From: Chloranthus sessilifolius
Taxonomy: Eukaryota > Streptophyta > Magnoliopsida > Chloranthales > Chloranthaceae
Reading direction: 5' to 3'
Length of the DNA stretch: 64,000 nucleotides
NCBI GenBank assembly: GCA_021018995.1
Contig: CM037585.1
Coordinates: 120,240,331 to 120,304,330 of the forward strand
The notes under the pieces are model-generated. The model saw only the letters and a list, made by a program, of their open reading frames with translations, was not told the DNA's origin and did no database searches. Both the position numbers and the translations under genes were made by a program. This document shows, in pieces, positions 1 to 11,048 of the stretch; within the stretch, counting starts at the first letter, position 1; the number at the start of each line of letters is the position of its first letter.

Positions 1-900
1 GTTAAAAATAAATCAAAGCAAATTAAGAGACATAAATAAAACAAAAACATATAAACCTAAAATTGGGAAAAAACGATGTGTTAATGAGAGACTACTTGCT
101 TAACGAAAACCTATGAAAATCTAACTATTTCAGGATGAATGAAAAAACACAAAATCTTTTATCAGATTCATGTCATCAAAGCAAATTAAGAGACATAAAT
201 AAAAAACAAAGACTTATAAACATACCTGAAATCGGGAAAAAAATGATGTGTTAAATAGAGGCTGGGATATGAGTTCCAACATATGCACATCGTGCATTCG
301 AACCAAGTGGGGCTCACATGACACTCATATAGGGGATTGGGTGTGAGGATAACTTGGAGATGATAACTTAAAATTTAATAATAGAACCTCCCCACCTCTC
401 CAAAAAAAAATGGTCTCCAAACATTGGCACACGGTATGATCTTTGGTACCAAATAATGTCCTAGAGATAAGATGTCTAATGGTACACACTACACTAACTG
501 CGCAACTGACAAGTGTCAACTCATTGTCTACAATGAACAGTCGCGCATTTTAGACAAATTCGAGGGGGTTGATGCACGAATAATTTTTTGCTGCGGGCAT
601 CTTCTTATTTAGGGTCAAGAAATTTGCAGAGAACGCATACCTAAGAAATCAGAGAAAAAGGCCTCCGATAATGGCGGTTACTTCCCATTTGTTATCATGA
701 TCCAAACAAGCACCTCTGTGAAAGAAATCTCATTAGTATTGTTTTATGGGCTATTTTAGAGTCTTAGTTTAATTAGAAAATTTTTAGAGTCTTTGTTTAA
801 TTAAAAGATTTTACAATTACAATTGGGAGAGGGGTAGCAACTCTTAGAAGCATTTTAGGTATAAAAATATGACTGAAAGTATGTTTGCTTTTATATAGTA
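1..900. other. AT-rich stretch without a recognisable gene
   Basis: No convincing coding region is visible on either strand. The only structure I can support is the direct repeat listed separately (13-268). The remainder looks like decayed intergenic or transposon-derived DNA. Confidence 0.5.
13..268. repeat. Imperfect direct repeat, two units of about 90 bp
   Basis: Both units share AAGCAAATTAAGAGACATAA and continue with a run of A and C, then a GGGAAAAAA..GATGTGTTAA block. Unit 1 covers about 13-100 and unit 2 about 174-268, giving a period near 160 bp. The units differ by small indels, so the duplication is not recent. Its origin is unknown. Confidence 0.75.
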
Positions 901-907
901 GTAAGGA

Positions 908-926
908 TCTCTCTCTCTCTCTCTCT

Positions 927-979
<53 letters not shown>
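908..979. repeat. (TC)n followed by (AT)n microsatellite
   Basis: A pure CT run at about 908-926 is followed by a pure AT run up to 979. It marks the left border of the GC-rich block that starts near 980. Confidence 0.95.
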
Positions 980-982
<3 letters not shown>

Positions 983-2362
983 AATAAGGGGTTTTGAACC
1001 AACTAGGGTCGGGTGTTAGGTTGATTCGGGTTGAGGTTTGAATCCAGTAGAGAGCATATACTCATTGACCTGACGGGTAGTCAATCTTTTGGCCTGACCC
1101 GACCCGGCCCATTGACAACACAAGTGCTAGGAATAGTTTGCCCCTCAATGAGAGAAAAAAATATTGGGTACGGGTTATCTGGTTCGCATAATTTTGTGTT
1201 CGACTCTTTTCGGGTCATGGCTGGGGAATAATTCATCAAGAGAAAAATGTAAAAAATAATCTGAAGAAGAACTCACAAAAACATTTCGGCTGTTAATAGG
1301 CCGGGCTATGGCCAGGTCATGCTTGGCCCTAGCCAAGGGGTCAGCCCTATGTGACGGGACCAATACTCGAGCTTGCAGCATGGTGCGTGTGGCACGACAT
1401 ATGGTGCCAGGAGGGCACGCGACATGGGGCCATGTGGGCCTGGCGACGTGGTCGCACTGCGAGGACGCGACACAGTCGCATGGGGTAGGACGCGGGGACG
1501 TCACGGTTGCGACACGGACGCAACATAGCCAAGGTGGGCTAGCGATGCAAGAGGCGTTGCGGTATGTCAAACCAAGGGGTTTGAGGTTCTCCTGCCATTC
1601 TGACTGAATGACTGTTTTACCCTTATATAGGGGAAGGGAGCATGAGAGCTATTCCTCCGCACACCGGGCCTTGCGTTGCCAGAGGGGGTGGAAGTGTCTC
1701 CTAGGCCTGAAAGGGTGGGCCTAGGACGTCGACGCAGCGATGCCGTGTGGCACCCAAGGGAGGTTGAAGTATGGCTCCGGACTACGCGTCACGGTGCATA
1801 CAGTTGGGCAACCTCGTGAGGACACTAGTGCTGCGTGGGACTCAGTTGAGCACGATAGCATGTGGGCTAAGGATGAACGTGTGCTAGTAATTCGGAATGC
1901 ATACGAAGGCAAGCTGCGTGAGACTCAGTTGGACACGCGAGCGCAAGGCACAAAGCTGTGGGCTTGGTTCGACAGATGAGCAAGACATGGTGGCATGGGA
2001 AGCTGCATGCCAAGACTGTTGCGAGCGAGGTACTAGTGCAGTGCACAGGGTGAAGCTTGAGCAGGCCAAGTTTAGTACAGTGGTGCAGACGGCGTGTCGT
2101 AAGGGGCACGATGAGCTAAATGGTAGGCCGTGAAACAGAGGCAACCATGTTGGGGGAGTTCCTGTCCTCTAGGCGGGTGGTATCAGAGCTGATGTGTAGA
2201 TGGGTTGGCTTCGTTGCACGCGATAGCGAAGCACCGCGCGGGTTAAAAGCGCGTCAAAGGACGCCCCGTAACTGTTGGTATCAGAAGTAGGCTGACCTAG
2301 CGAAGCGTGCGTTAGGTGCCGCACGGGACTGAGGTTGCGGAAGTGCGACCCCGTGACACCTA
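980..2362. mobile_element. GC-rich block, probable retroelement remnant
   Basis: Base composition jumps to clearly GC-rich between about 1280 and 2400, against AT-rich flanks. Two motifs matching the initiator-Met tRNA primer site occur at 2178-2189 (TGGTATCAGAGC) and 2276-2287 (TGGTATCAGAAG), a typical plant LTR-retrotransposon feature. On the minus strand a TG-starting segment (TGTCACGGGGTCGCAC) begins near 2362 and could be an LTR end. Open frames of 60-130 codons here overlap on several strands, contain no domain I recognise, and are best explained by high GC. No reverse transcriptase, integrase or paired LTR is visible, so the class is inferred only from the primer-site motifs. Confidence 0.4.
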
Positions 2363-3084
2363 GCTTGGCCCTAGGGCTGGCCAATGAGTACTCAGCCAAG
2401 CCCGGCTCTAAGGCGGGCCAGGCCGGTTTGTGAGTTATGTTTTCTCTTTTGAAATTTTTTTATACCTACTTATTTATTTTATTCCTAAACTCTTTTTTTT
2501 TTTTTTAATATTTTTTAATAAAAATTAACTATAAATCTAATTTTGATATAAGCCATGATGATAGTTTAGTATTCATATCATTAAAAATTAAATTTTAAAA
2601 TAAAAATAAAAACCTTCCTAAATAAGCAACCTGACAACAAGTGAACTGAGAACACCGAGTGCTCACCAATTCAGTGCGTTAAGTGAGAACCTTAAATGTA
2701 TTTAAATATGGGAGCCATTACTTGCACATGTTTTTCAAGTGATTGCACCGAATTTAAAAAATGACTTAGTATTTTAAGGACATGTGATATGTAAAAATGC
2801 AATATGGGGTCGTCTGATTTGAAGTTCATGATCAATAGATCTTTGGTATATAAAATTGGAGCAAAACACGATACCTATCATATGATCTATTGTAGTCAAC
2901 TATTGAATTATATAATAGCCTTTGACTCCATATAATCAAATGATGAAAATTATATTTCGTTCTAATCTTTTGCAATTGATATCTTTAAATCATGACCTTC
3001 AAATCAAACTTACAAATCTTTCTTTTATATACGGTATAATCTGATACAATCACTTGAAAAGCGTGTGCAAATAATGGTTCCCTT

Positions 3085-3087
<3 letters not shown>
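2363..3087. other. AT-rich spacer, nothing recognised
   Basis: The sequence falls back from GC-rich to strongly AT-rich after about 2430. I see no gene, RNA gene or element border, apart from the TA microsatellite that follows. Confidence 0.5.

Positions 3088-3144
<57 letters not shown>
3088..3144. repeat. (TA)n microsatellite
   Basis: An uninterrupted run of TA dinucleotides of about 57 bp. Confidence 0.95.
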
Positions 3145-3146
<2 letters not shown>

Positions 3147-3279
3147 AGCTATTAAGGCTAGCAGTTAAGTGTGAATCATACTCACAAGATAGGTCAATAG
3201 AGACTTCTTTACTTAACCGTGCGTCTTCGAAGAAAAGAATGAGCTCCTTTAAGACTAGTCTTTTCTCACCTGTCACTTA

Positions 3280-5380
3280 GGCCCTGTTTAATAGTAATAA
3301 AACTCTAAAGAGGAAATGAAATCAATTTCTTAGTTGATTTCCTTTAGAAATGAATTTTCCACTATTTGATTAGTGTGTTTGATAAATGAATTTCATTGGA
3401 AATTGATTTCTCTTGTTTGATTAGTATCTTTGAAAATGAATTTTTAAATTTTGATCATTTATTATTAAAGTCAAATATTAACCAATAATTTTTTTAATGA
3501 TATTCTATTATATTACAAATTAATACCATCGTAATCACTATTTATTACTAAGTTACATAAGTTAAGAGTTTGAAAAGTTAAACTCAAATAAAAAGTCAAA
3601 TTTTGACCAAACTTAAAATTTTGATAAAAAAAAAATGTAAAGCTAAATAACAAAGTTGTAAATTCTAGCATCTACTGTAAGTTTATACGTTGAAATGAAA
3701 TTAAATTTCTATAAAAGTCAAACTTTGACCAAAAGAAAATTTTGCAATGTACCAACAAGTTATAAAATTCCAATTGTAAATTAATATAATAATATTCATA
3801 TATATCTTTAAGTTACACTAGTCAAAATTTGATCAAATATTCACTTTCAATAAAAGTCAAACTTTGACTAAACGTAAAATTTTGATTAATAAAATTTTTT
3901 AAGACTAAAGTACAAAGTTATATAGTAAATGCTAGTATGTATTATATATTGAAACAAAATTAAAACTTTAAATTTGAAAGAAAATTCAATTTTTTTTAAA
4001 AGTCAAACTTTGACTAAATTTTTTAACTTTGACCAATAAAAAATTCGACAATCTACCGCCAACCTCCAAATTAACATAACAATATTTGTATCCATTGCTA
4101 GGTTGCACTAGTAAAAATTTTAACTAAATATCAACTTTTAAAAAAGTCAAACTTTGACCAAATATAAAAAAAAGTAAAATCAAATTTGATAATGTACTAG
4201 AAAGTAAAAAATTAAAAAATGATAATCTCATTGAGGGTACAGAAGTTAAAAAAAAATCAAATTATTTTTAAAAGTCAAAGTTTGACCAAATATAAAACTC
4301 TGACTGATTAAAATTTATATTACCAAAATATAAATAACAATAATATTAATCACTATCTACTATCAAGATACACTTCTCAACTTTTGATTAAAGTCAATAT
4401 TTGAATAAAAGTCAAATTTTGACTAATAGTCAAACTTTGACCAATAAAAATGAGGCAATGTATTTTCAAATTATAAATGAAAATAATGATAGATATTTTT
4501 AATTATAATATTTCACTAATAAAAATTTATAACATTTTATGGAAAACCGAACTTTGACCAAAAGTCAAACTTTGACCCAAAAAAAATTGTACTGATACGA
4601 TATAAATTTATGTAGTAGTGAACTCTATCTATAAGCAAGTTTTAAGTTTGACTAAAAATAAAATTTGTGTAAAAGTCAAAGTTTGATCAAAAGTTAAAAT
4701 TTGACTAAAGGTCAAACTATTGACTAATACAATTGAGAATCTAATATCAAATTATACATCAATACGGCAGTATCCTTTTTTCATCATCAAATTATTAGAG
4801 TCTAAGTTTAATAAAAAATAAATTTTAATTAATAGTCAAAGTTTGACCTTAAATCAACCTTTGACCCTTAAAATTTTGATAATATATTACTAACTTACAA
4901 CTTATTATCATGTTTCAGTAGTTAAAGTTTCATCAAAAGTCAAAACTTTATATAGCTTATAAATCAAATTAAAGTTTGATTAAAATTCAAACTTTGACCA
5001 AAGTCAAATATTAACTAAAAAGAGTATGATCTAGATAATATAGTGGTCATAGTGATCGTACTGGTATGATGGCCATAGAAATTAAAGTTACTTTTTAATA
5101 GTCAATTTTTTTATTTTTTTTAACTTTTAGGTTTTTTACAAGTAACTTTAGATTTTCAATAACAAAACATTATTATTTTATTAGTAGGAAACTCAATTTC
5201 AGCCACTTGAAGGGTTGAAATGATTTCCTCCTAAAATAATTTGGTGTATGGAAATTCAATTTCCATGCAGGACGACTTAATTTCATTTCCATCTTCTTAA
5301 ATAGCTATCAAACGATAACAATTGGAAACTAAGTTTCATTTCCATAATGAAATTACATTTCCATGTTATCAAACAAGGCC
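3280..5380. mobile_element. Non-autonomous PIF/Harbinger-type element with internal TTGAC palindromes
   Basis: The ends form an imperfect terminal inverted repeat. The left end reads GGCCCTGTTTAATAG and the reverse complement of the right end reads GGCCTTGTTTGATAAC; both lead into AT-rich sequence with GGAAATGAAA motifs. The element is flanked by TTA at 3277-3279 and 5381-5383, the 3-bp duplication typical of PIF/Harbinger (Tourist-like) elements. No transposase is visible, so it must have depended on enzymes from elsewhere. The interior is very AT-rich and carries about twenty degenerate copies of the near-palindrome GTCAAACTTTGACC at irregular spacing. A related fragment lies at 63040-63470. 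The class assignment rests on ends plus TSD. Confidence 0.7.
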
Positions 5381-5502
5381 TTAAGGTGGTTGCTAAAGAA
5401 ATCGATGAGGAAAAGGACACGCCAGTGCACTTACCAGATTTTGACATGTCCGATTGCCTACAAAGAGTAACCTCCCCCATGTTATATATATATATATATA
5501 AT

Positions 5503-5800
5503 AACAGGTTCTCATCCTCTTTGCTAACATCCTGCTACCTGCTTTAGCATGTACCCCTTCTCCTTGATAATTTCTTGCTTAGCAAGATTTTATGCAAGAT
5601 TTACTTGTTTAATACTTCTACCCTCCTCTCTACTCGCTCCTTGTCAGAGCAGATATATTTGCTCAGGTAGGGAGTTAGTAGAGAGCAGGGAGGTTACTAT
5701 TAGAGCAAGTAAATCCTCATTTATAGGAAATTAAAAAAGATAATGAGATTCAACTAAAATAAGTAAACTCTATTATGATAGTGGCTAGCAGAGAACTATG
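5503..5800. mobile_element. Fold-back MITE-like inverted repeat
   Basis: Two arms of roughly 140 bp are imperfect inverted copies. In the left arm ATTTACTTGTTTAATA is followed by a CCTCCTCTC block; the right arm read backwards gives ATTTACTTGCTCTAATA and then CCTCCC. The centre (about 5646-5664) is the palindrome GAGCAGATATATTTGCTC. The outer ends (GGTTCTC against AGTTCTC) are approximate and I could not fix a target-site duplication, so the family is unknown. Confidence 0.5.
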
Positions 5801-6135
5801 CCAAATGGAGCCTATATGTTTGGATCCACAACTTACAACTTAGGGACATTAATCCACAATTGGTAATGGTGCCTACATAGGGTAAATCACTTAATTCAAC
5901 TTCCACCATCTCAAGATACTTAGCTTGATGCTCGTGTAAAGTTTCCAGTCTTCGAAACTGCTACTTACTCTGTCCCAATCAATTATCTGTAAATGTTAAT
6001 GTGAAGGTCTCAAAAGTTGCACTTTTATTAATATTATTTTAAAATTGTTTGCAAAGAGTGGGTTTTTGAATTGCAACCATTTGCTCCCGTTTGTTACCAT
6101 CAAATTTTGTAGCACTTCAATTAATATGAATTTAA
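5801..6135. other. Spacer, no gene seen
   Basis: AT-rich sequence holding the first unit of a direct repeat (about 6048-6095), whose second unit lies just beyond the small MITE at 6136-6345. No coding signal is visible. Confidence 0.4.
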
Positions 6136-6400
6136 GGTTGTGTGTGGGACTGCTCTTTGGAGGCAATGAGCAACTCTCTGCATTGGCGTAGAGCACTTTA
6201 GTATGGGATTATACTTGATTATAAGTACTTTTTGTTCTTTCAAAGAGTAAAAAAGTTAAATTCGGATCTCTTTAAAAGAGCAATTTAAACCTACACTTTT
6301 AAGTGGGATGCTTTTTGCCTCTAAAAAGCTATCCCAAACAAAACCTAAAATGGCTTACAAAGAGTGGGTTTTTTAATTGCAGCTATTTGCTCCCCTTTCT
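6047..6400. repeat. Direct repeat of about 47 bp flanking a MITE
   Basis: CAAAGAGTGGGTTTTT followed by AATTGCA and a TTTGCTCCC block occurs at about 6052-6095 and again at about 6356-6400, in the same orientation. The MITE at 6136-6345 lies between the units but is separated from them by other sequence, so this is not its target-site duplication. Confidence 0.75.
6136..6345. mobile_element. Tourist-like MITE, 210 bp
   Basis: The left end GGTTGTGTGTGGGA pairs with the reverse complement of the right end, GGTTTTGTTTGGGA, and the pairing continues through a GAGGCAA block. TAA flanks both sides (6133-6135 and 6346-6348), the duplication expected for PIF/Harbinger-derived MITEs. It has no coding capacity. 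Confidence 0.7.
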
Positions 6401-6500
6401 TCGGTGTGTCTATCCATCGCACATTGTCACCATTATGAGACGATCATAACCATCATCTTCCTTTTCAAGCAAAGCAAAACCTTATGTTTATCATGCACAA

Positions 6501-6693
6501 GGGGTAGTCGCAGCAGTTGATGACTTGGGTATGCTCCCCAAGGTTGTGAGTTCGAGTAGCGAGTCCTCTTTTGTAATAATAAGATGTCCCGTAGGGTGTG
6601 TAATCCGGGAAATACTCGTGAGAAGGGAGGGCATCTCTTAGGGATTAGTCAAGCATATGCTGGGGATACCCTAAGTTCTAAAAAAATAAAAAC
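6501..6693 (+). mobile_element. tRNA-derived SINE
   Basis: The 5' part resembles a tRNA gene promoter: an A-box-like GGGGTAGTCGCAGCAGTTG and, about 45 bp later, a B-box-like GTGAGTTCGAG. The body contains GGGATTAGTC and ends in an A-rich tail (CTAAAAAAATAAAAAC). The same overall design is found at 17267-17437, so the two probably belong to related plant SINE families. A possible but imperfect flanking repeat (TCATGC) is present on both sides. Confidence 0.65.
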
Positions 6694-7095
6694 ACTCATG
6701 CTTGACTCCTCTTCACTTTTTTCTTCTCTATGATGTCAATTTTCTTGAGGGTACCAACATTTACAACCCAAGATACTTCCCTCTCAACTTACATCTCACA
6801 AGTTTAAACTACTGACTATTTTGAGTTAGATGGTGGAGATTGTTTTTCTCCCCAATCTTCCACACAAAGGATCTGAAGATCATGATCGTACCATAAATGA
6901 TAAGATTTTGATTCCACATGGCAAACATCTCAAGAACCATGTTTGATGTATGCTCATGATCATGTTCACCTTTTGAGATGATCATGTTCACTTTTCAGAT
7001 GTGTGCCATTTGGATCAAAATCTTACAATTTGATGGTACGATCATGATCTCCTAATCCATTGTGTGGAAGATTGGGGTGAAAAATAAACTCCATC

Positions 7096-9676
7096 TGTAA
7101 CAACCCGGATTTTGGCACCCCGAAATTCGTGCCATCAGCACGATCCTCCAGACCGTGCCCCAAAACTATGCACGAAACATTGGTATAACAAGCAAAGATA
7201 AATGAATAAAGCAAAAATTTCATAAAGCGAAAAAAGTAACATGTCTATCTGGCATAAACAAAAGACAGTTCTACTTCCAAGCCACTGCATGAACAGAGAA
7301 CCGATCCGAACCATCGGTGATAAACAGATCACCCTAGATGGTTCGCCAGAAGAAATAATCAATTAAATTACATTGTTCATCAAAAATCAAGGCTTGACAT
7401 ACCAAACCGTACAATCTATTCTAAAAAACTACTCTCTGTCAAAGTACATAGCAGAGTCTCCTAGAAGAAGTCCTCGAGAGGAGGCTCCAACTCGTCTCCA
7501 GGCACGTATTCCGAATCACCCGGATCTACATCTCCCGAAGCCTCAGCTGCCGCTAGCAAAGGACTTGCGACGTATAGTCTAAAGGGGTGAGCTACATCCT
7601 AGCTCAATAGGGAACAATCACAATAAACATATAAATTAAAATCTCACATATATTCCATGATATTTTAAGCATGATGTGTCTATGCATTTGCTAGAAAACA
7701 GTTTAAAATATGATGATTTGCATTCAAGTTTACTGGTAATTTGCATGTCTTACTTTACTGTTGATTTATCATGAATGGCACTGAACAGGCCTAAAACAAA
7801 ACTTAAATCTTCAACTTATGTAATCCTCGAGCAATATAGCATCGAGCCCCGATGGAATACCTACCATCGTCGCCTAAATAGACAGTTGTAAAAATGTATT
7901 CCCTAGGAATACTACCCAAGCCCTTTTCTCAATAGGCGGCGGGTTAAATCTCATCTCAGCATCCCTGAGATATACTTACTGTGTACGGATAGACCTCCGC
8001 ACTAGTGTATGGATTGGCCGCCGCACCGGTCACGGATATCCTGCTGCGTCAATCGTGGGTATCCCGCCAGGTCGGTGGGATATTCTAAACAAACCTCAAA
8101 TAACAAAAATAACATGTACTTTATATATAGTTATTCACCGTGTAAAGTGTTATCTTATATCAGTTAGGCCTCAACAGTAATTATTCAATCATATATACAT
8201 CCCTGAGATGTATAACTTACTCGCATCACACTGATATCTTTATTACTTCCTCATCCCTTGGGGATGTCTCATTTTCATTAGATTAGTTGATCTCAGTTAC
8301 TAGCATCACGCAGATGCCTTTATCACATTCTTGGTATCACACACACACCCATTTTCACAAAGTTTTTCATAGTTAAAACATTTTTAACTCTGATAAATAT
8401 ATCACTACATACATGCTCTTACAATTAAAGTACATGTTCAAGGTGTTCCCTACCTCAGGTCTCCGAAGGTCCAAGTATCAAGGTCCCACGCGGCTCCTTG
8501 TGCTCGCTTTCACACGTACCACCTATAGTACATCACAACATATGTAATACATCACTAAAGATGTAATAAAGAAGGTCCTATACCCTCCATGAGTCTCAAA
8601 GTAAAACTAAAAAGTTAGGTAAAACTGTCAAAGTCGATTAATCGAAACTCAAATCGATTAATTGATTTCCAAAATTGATTAATCGAAACTCTAATCGATT
8701 AATCGATTCTCAAAATCGATTAATCGAGATTCAAATTCGATTAATCGATCCCAAATCGATTAATCGAAATCTCTAACATAGTGAGGTCGATTCTCAAATC
8801 GAGTGGTCGAAAATCCGAAATCGATTAGTCGATCCCAAATCGATTAATCAAAATCCAAAATCGATTAATCAATTTCTCAACTCGATTAGTCGATTTCCCC
8901 AAGTCTTGTTTCTCCAGCCACTAGAGGTACCTAGTCGATTAGTCGATTTCCAAATCGATTAATCGACCTTCCAAATCGATTAATCGAATTCCAATTCGAT
9001 TAATCGAAATCGGGCATCCCTAACTTTTCAACTTCTGGGCCAAAATCGATTAATCGAATCCCAATTTCGATTAATCGATTTGGCCAGATTCAGCCTCCTT
9101 TCGAGCTGTTCTTCCAAAATCCATTCCTTTTCTTTTTCCTTCTTTTTCTAGGTCTTTAATCTATGATATTAACTATGCTAGACTGAATTTAGCTCATCAA
9201 TTCTCTAGGTATTGAAATCTAATATAACACACCTCAATAAATCCTTTAAAGGATTGATTTGTTGGGTTTTTGTGGCTAGGGTTCCAGCTTTTGCTTCAAC
9301 GATCCTAACGCGTTGAATTCGGCAATCAATGCTAACTCCTCCTCTTGATTTGCGTTAACATCTAGCCTCCATAACTCCTCTTGTTTTCTCCCTCTCTCTC
9401 TCTCTTCTTAATTCTCTCTTCAACAACCAACAAAGGAACTTTTAGGGTTATTAAACCCTTATATCTTCTCTCCTGCTTGTGTGTTAAACACATACACGAG
9501 ATATAGGTATATGTATCTCTAAACCAATAACATTCACTACACTTAAGTCATATCTGTATCGCATCAGTTCATCACTTCATGTATTCAATGTTTGACCATC
9601 ACTTGGTCAAACCTATGACCAATCGGGCACAGATCCCGAGGTCAAAGTTAAACGCTCAATTTTTCGGGATATTACA
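7096..9676 (+). mobile_element. Solo LTR, copy A of the TGTRAY-TTACA family
   Basis: It begins TGTAACAACCCGG and ends CGGGATATTACA, with CCATC directly repeated at 7091-7095 and 9677-9681. TG..CA ends with a 5-bp duplication are the mark of LTR-retrotransposon integration, and the lack of any internal domain suggests loss by LTR-LTR recombination. The block GACGTATAGTC..GGTGAGCTA near 7570 is shared with the other copies. A TATA-like stretch lies near 9455, about 220 bp from the 3' end, where an LTR promoter would be expected. The short open frames inside are not supported as genes. A non-coding transposon with the same ends cannot be fully excluded. Confidence 0.8.
8634..9080. repeat. Cluster of TCGATTAATCGA palindromes in LTR copy A
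   Basis: About 18 exact or one-mismatch copies of the self-complementary 12-mer TCGATTAATCGA are spaced by short runs such as AAACTC, CCCAA or AATCCAA. Variants include TCGATTAGTCGA and TTGATTAATCGA. Spacing is irregular (about 18-60 bp), unlike a satellite. Confidence 0.95.
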
Positions 9677-9845
9677 CCATCGGCTCACTCAAAACAATCA
9701 ATAGTTTAAGCATGTGAAATGCGGGTTGAGAGGGAAGAATCTTGAGTTATAAATTTAGGTACCCTTTTCTTGATGGCTAGTTTATTTTATAACGGGACCA
9801 TGATATTGTGATGGGTAGCTCTATATGCTCCTACCCAATTACTAA

Positions 9846-10110
9846 GGGCACCTATGCTTAAAAATCGTTGACTCTTTTGAATAAAATTATGGAGATTGGT
9901 TTCCATCCCAATCTTTCACACAATGGATCTTCAGACTATGGGCATACAATTAAATTAAATGATCAGTTTTTATTCCACGTGGCACAAATTCGAAAAAAGT
10001 GATTCAAAAATCATGTGGCACACATTAGGCTCAAACGTGATTTTAGGGATTTGTGCCACGTGAAAACAAAATTGACCATATGATATCATAGGGTAATGGT
10101 TAGTCCTATT
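9846..10110. mobile_element. Mutator-type MITE fragment
   Basis: It starts GGGCACC and continues with TCGTTGACTCTTTTGAATA and a CATCCCAATCTTTCACAC block, matching the arms of the MITEs at 6749 and 60964. The other arm is partly recognisable (GTGCCACGTG motifs) and then decays. The equivalent place beside the intact SAUR (60964) holds the same MITE, so it was present before the two SAUR blocks separated. Confidence 0.6.
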
Positions 10111-10429
10111 ATCATTAGCATCTCTTTTGTATTCAGTTTGGTATGTCACTTGTATGCACACATGTATGTATACTACAAAAATACAGTTGAAGAAAATAGT
10201 AATAGCAACTGTTAGTATAAGCAATTCATATTCTGTTAATTTGATTTTGGTAAACTATAAAATTTGAGGTTTGATCCATTAGCCGGAGAGCTTTAATTGG
10301 GGAGAAGTTTTTGCTACTCCACTGCAATATATTTTGTATACATAAGTTTGAGTAACTATAATTGGGGAGAAGTTTGAGTAACCATTTGGAAAATTCCAAA
10401 AATGAGAAGAGAAAGGCATTATACAACTA

Positions 10430-11048
10430 AACAAGTATGCAAAAAATTGTATTGAATGATGTTATGAGGGAAGATTGGGCTCCTCTCTAATATACAGAGA
10501 AATTACACTTGGAAATGGCAATGACCCACTTTACAAAATTCGAGATTTTGACTTTATACTTTTCAATGAGGCAGGAGCATCAAAGGAACTTTATCGTTCA
10601 CCGAAAAAACGCAACAAGGCGTACTTCTTCCTCCCTTCATGAGCCATTCAAACAAGAAGTTAAGCTTAGGAAGGTATCTACTCTGCAGGGAATTGTGTGG
10701 CCTCCCAATCGATGGTCTGAAATAGTTGGTGGTTCTCGTAGGATATCGCCAAGTGGCCCTTTTGGATATCTCTGGCTGGAGCCACTTGATTTCCTCTGAG
10801 AGACCGTTGGAGGATCTGCTTGGCATGAACCATCCTGGCAAACGGATTATTCCCATTTTCTATAATAAAATTTGAAGTTTGGATAAGTGAAAGAAATAGA
10901 TCTCAAGTTCAAAAGCTAAGAAAGATATTAGAGTAGAGGATGTATAGTAAGAGAACGCAAATCATATGGCCAATCAATTCTCAAATGGAATCAACTGGTG
11001 CCGAGACCTAAGAATATGGGGCTAGTTGTAGGTCACAGATTATGTGTT
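10430..11048. repeat. Left part of the SAUR paralogous block
   Basis: From the MITE fragment through the SAUR pseudogene to the copia insertion, the sequence aligns with about 61430-62245. Shared stretches include AGATCTCAAGTTC upstream of the start codon and AAACAAGAAGTTAAGCTTA downstream of the stop. The block continues at 26665-26682 and 31428 onward, after two retrotransposons. Confidence 0.8.
10637..10856 (-). pseudogene. SAUR: SAUR pseudogene
   Basis: The first residues (MGIIRLPG) and the following nucleotides match the intact SAUR at 61708-62007 almost base for base. A 1-bp deletion about 25 bp after the start shifts the frame. Two internal deletions (roughly 40 bp each) remove most of the region coding for the [14 protein letters not shown] and EEEFGF part of the SAUR domain. 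The remnant is about 220 bp against 300 bp for the intact copy. Upstream and downstream sequences also match, so this is a decayed duplicate rather than a retrocopy. A 97-codon open frame crosses it but is an out-of-frame product, not a functional SAUR. Confidence 0.88.

Larger units (their letters stand above)
6749..9764. mobile_element. Mutator-type MITE with long TIRs, split by a solo LTR
   Basis: Both ends start GGGTACC and continue as imperfect inverted repeats for about 170 bp; the inner part shares CCCCAATCTTCCACACAA with its counterpart. The 9-bp sequence TTTTCTTGA flanks the element exactly (6740-6748 and 9765-9773), the duplication length expected for Mutator-like transposons. Without the 2.58-kb LTR inserted at 7096-9676 (plus its 5-bp duplication) the MITE is about 430 bp and has no coding capacity. 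Relatives or fragments lie at 9846, 33370, 56262, 57255 and 60964. Confidence 0.85.

Noticed and set aside
1175..1607. Overlapping open frames on both strands in the GC-rich block
   Set aside because: No domain is recognised; frames overlap on opposite strands, as high GC alone would produce.
3025..3276. Minus-strand ORF with Tyr-Ile repeats
   Set aside because: It spans the (TA)n run and has no domain.
8634..9080. CRISPR-like array (regular TCGATTAATCGA repeats)
   Set aside because: The repeats are 12-bp palindromes with spacers of very uneven, short length, inside a plant LTR; no cas genes are present.
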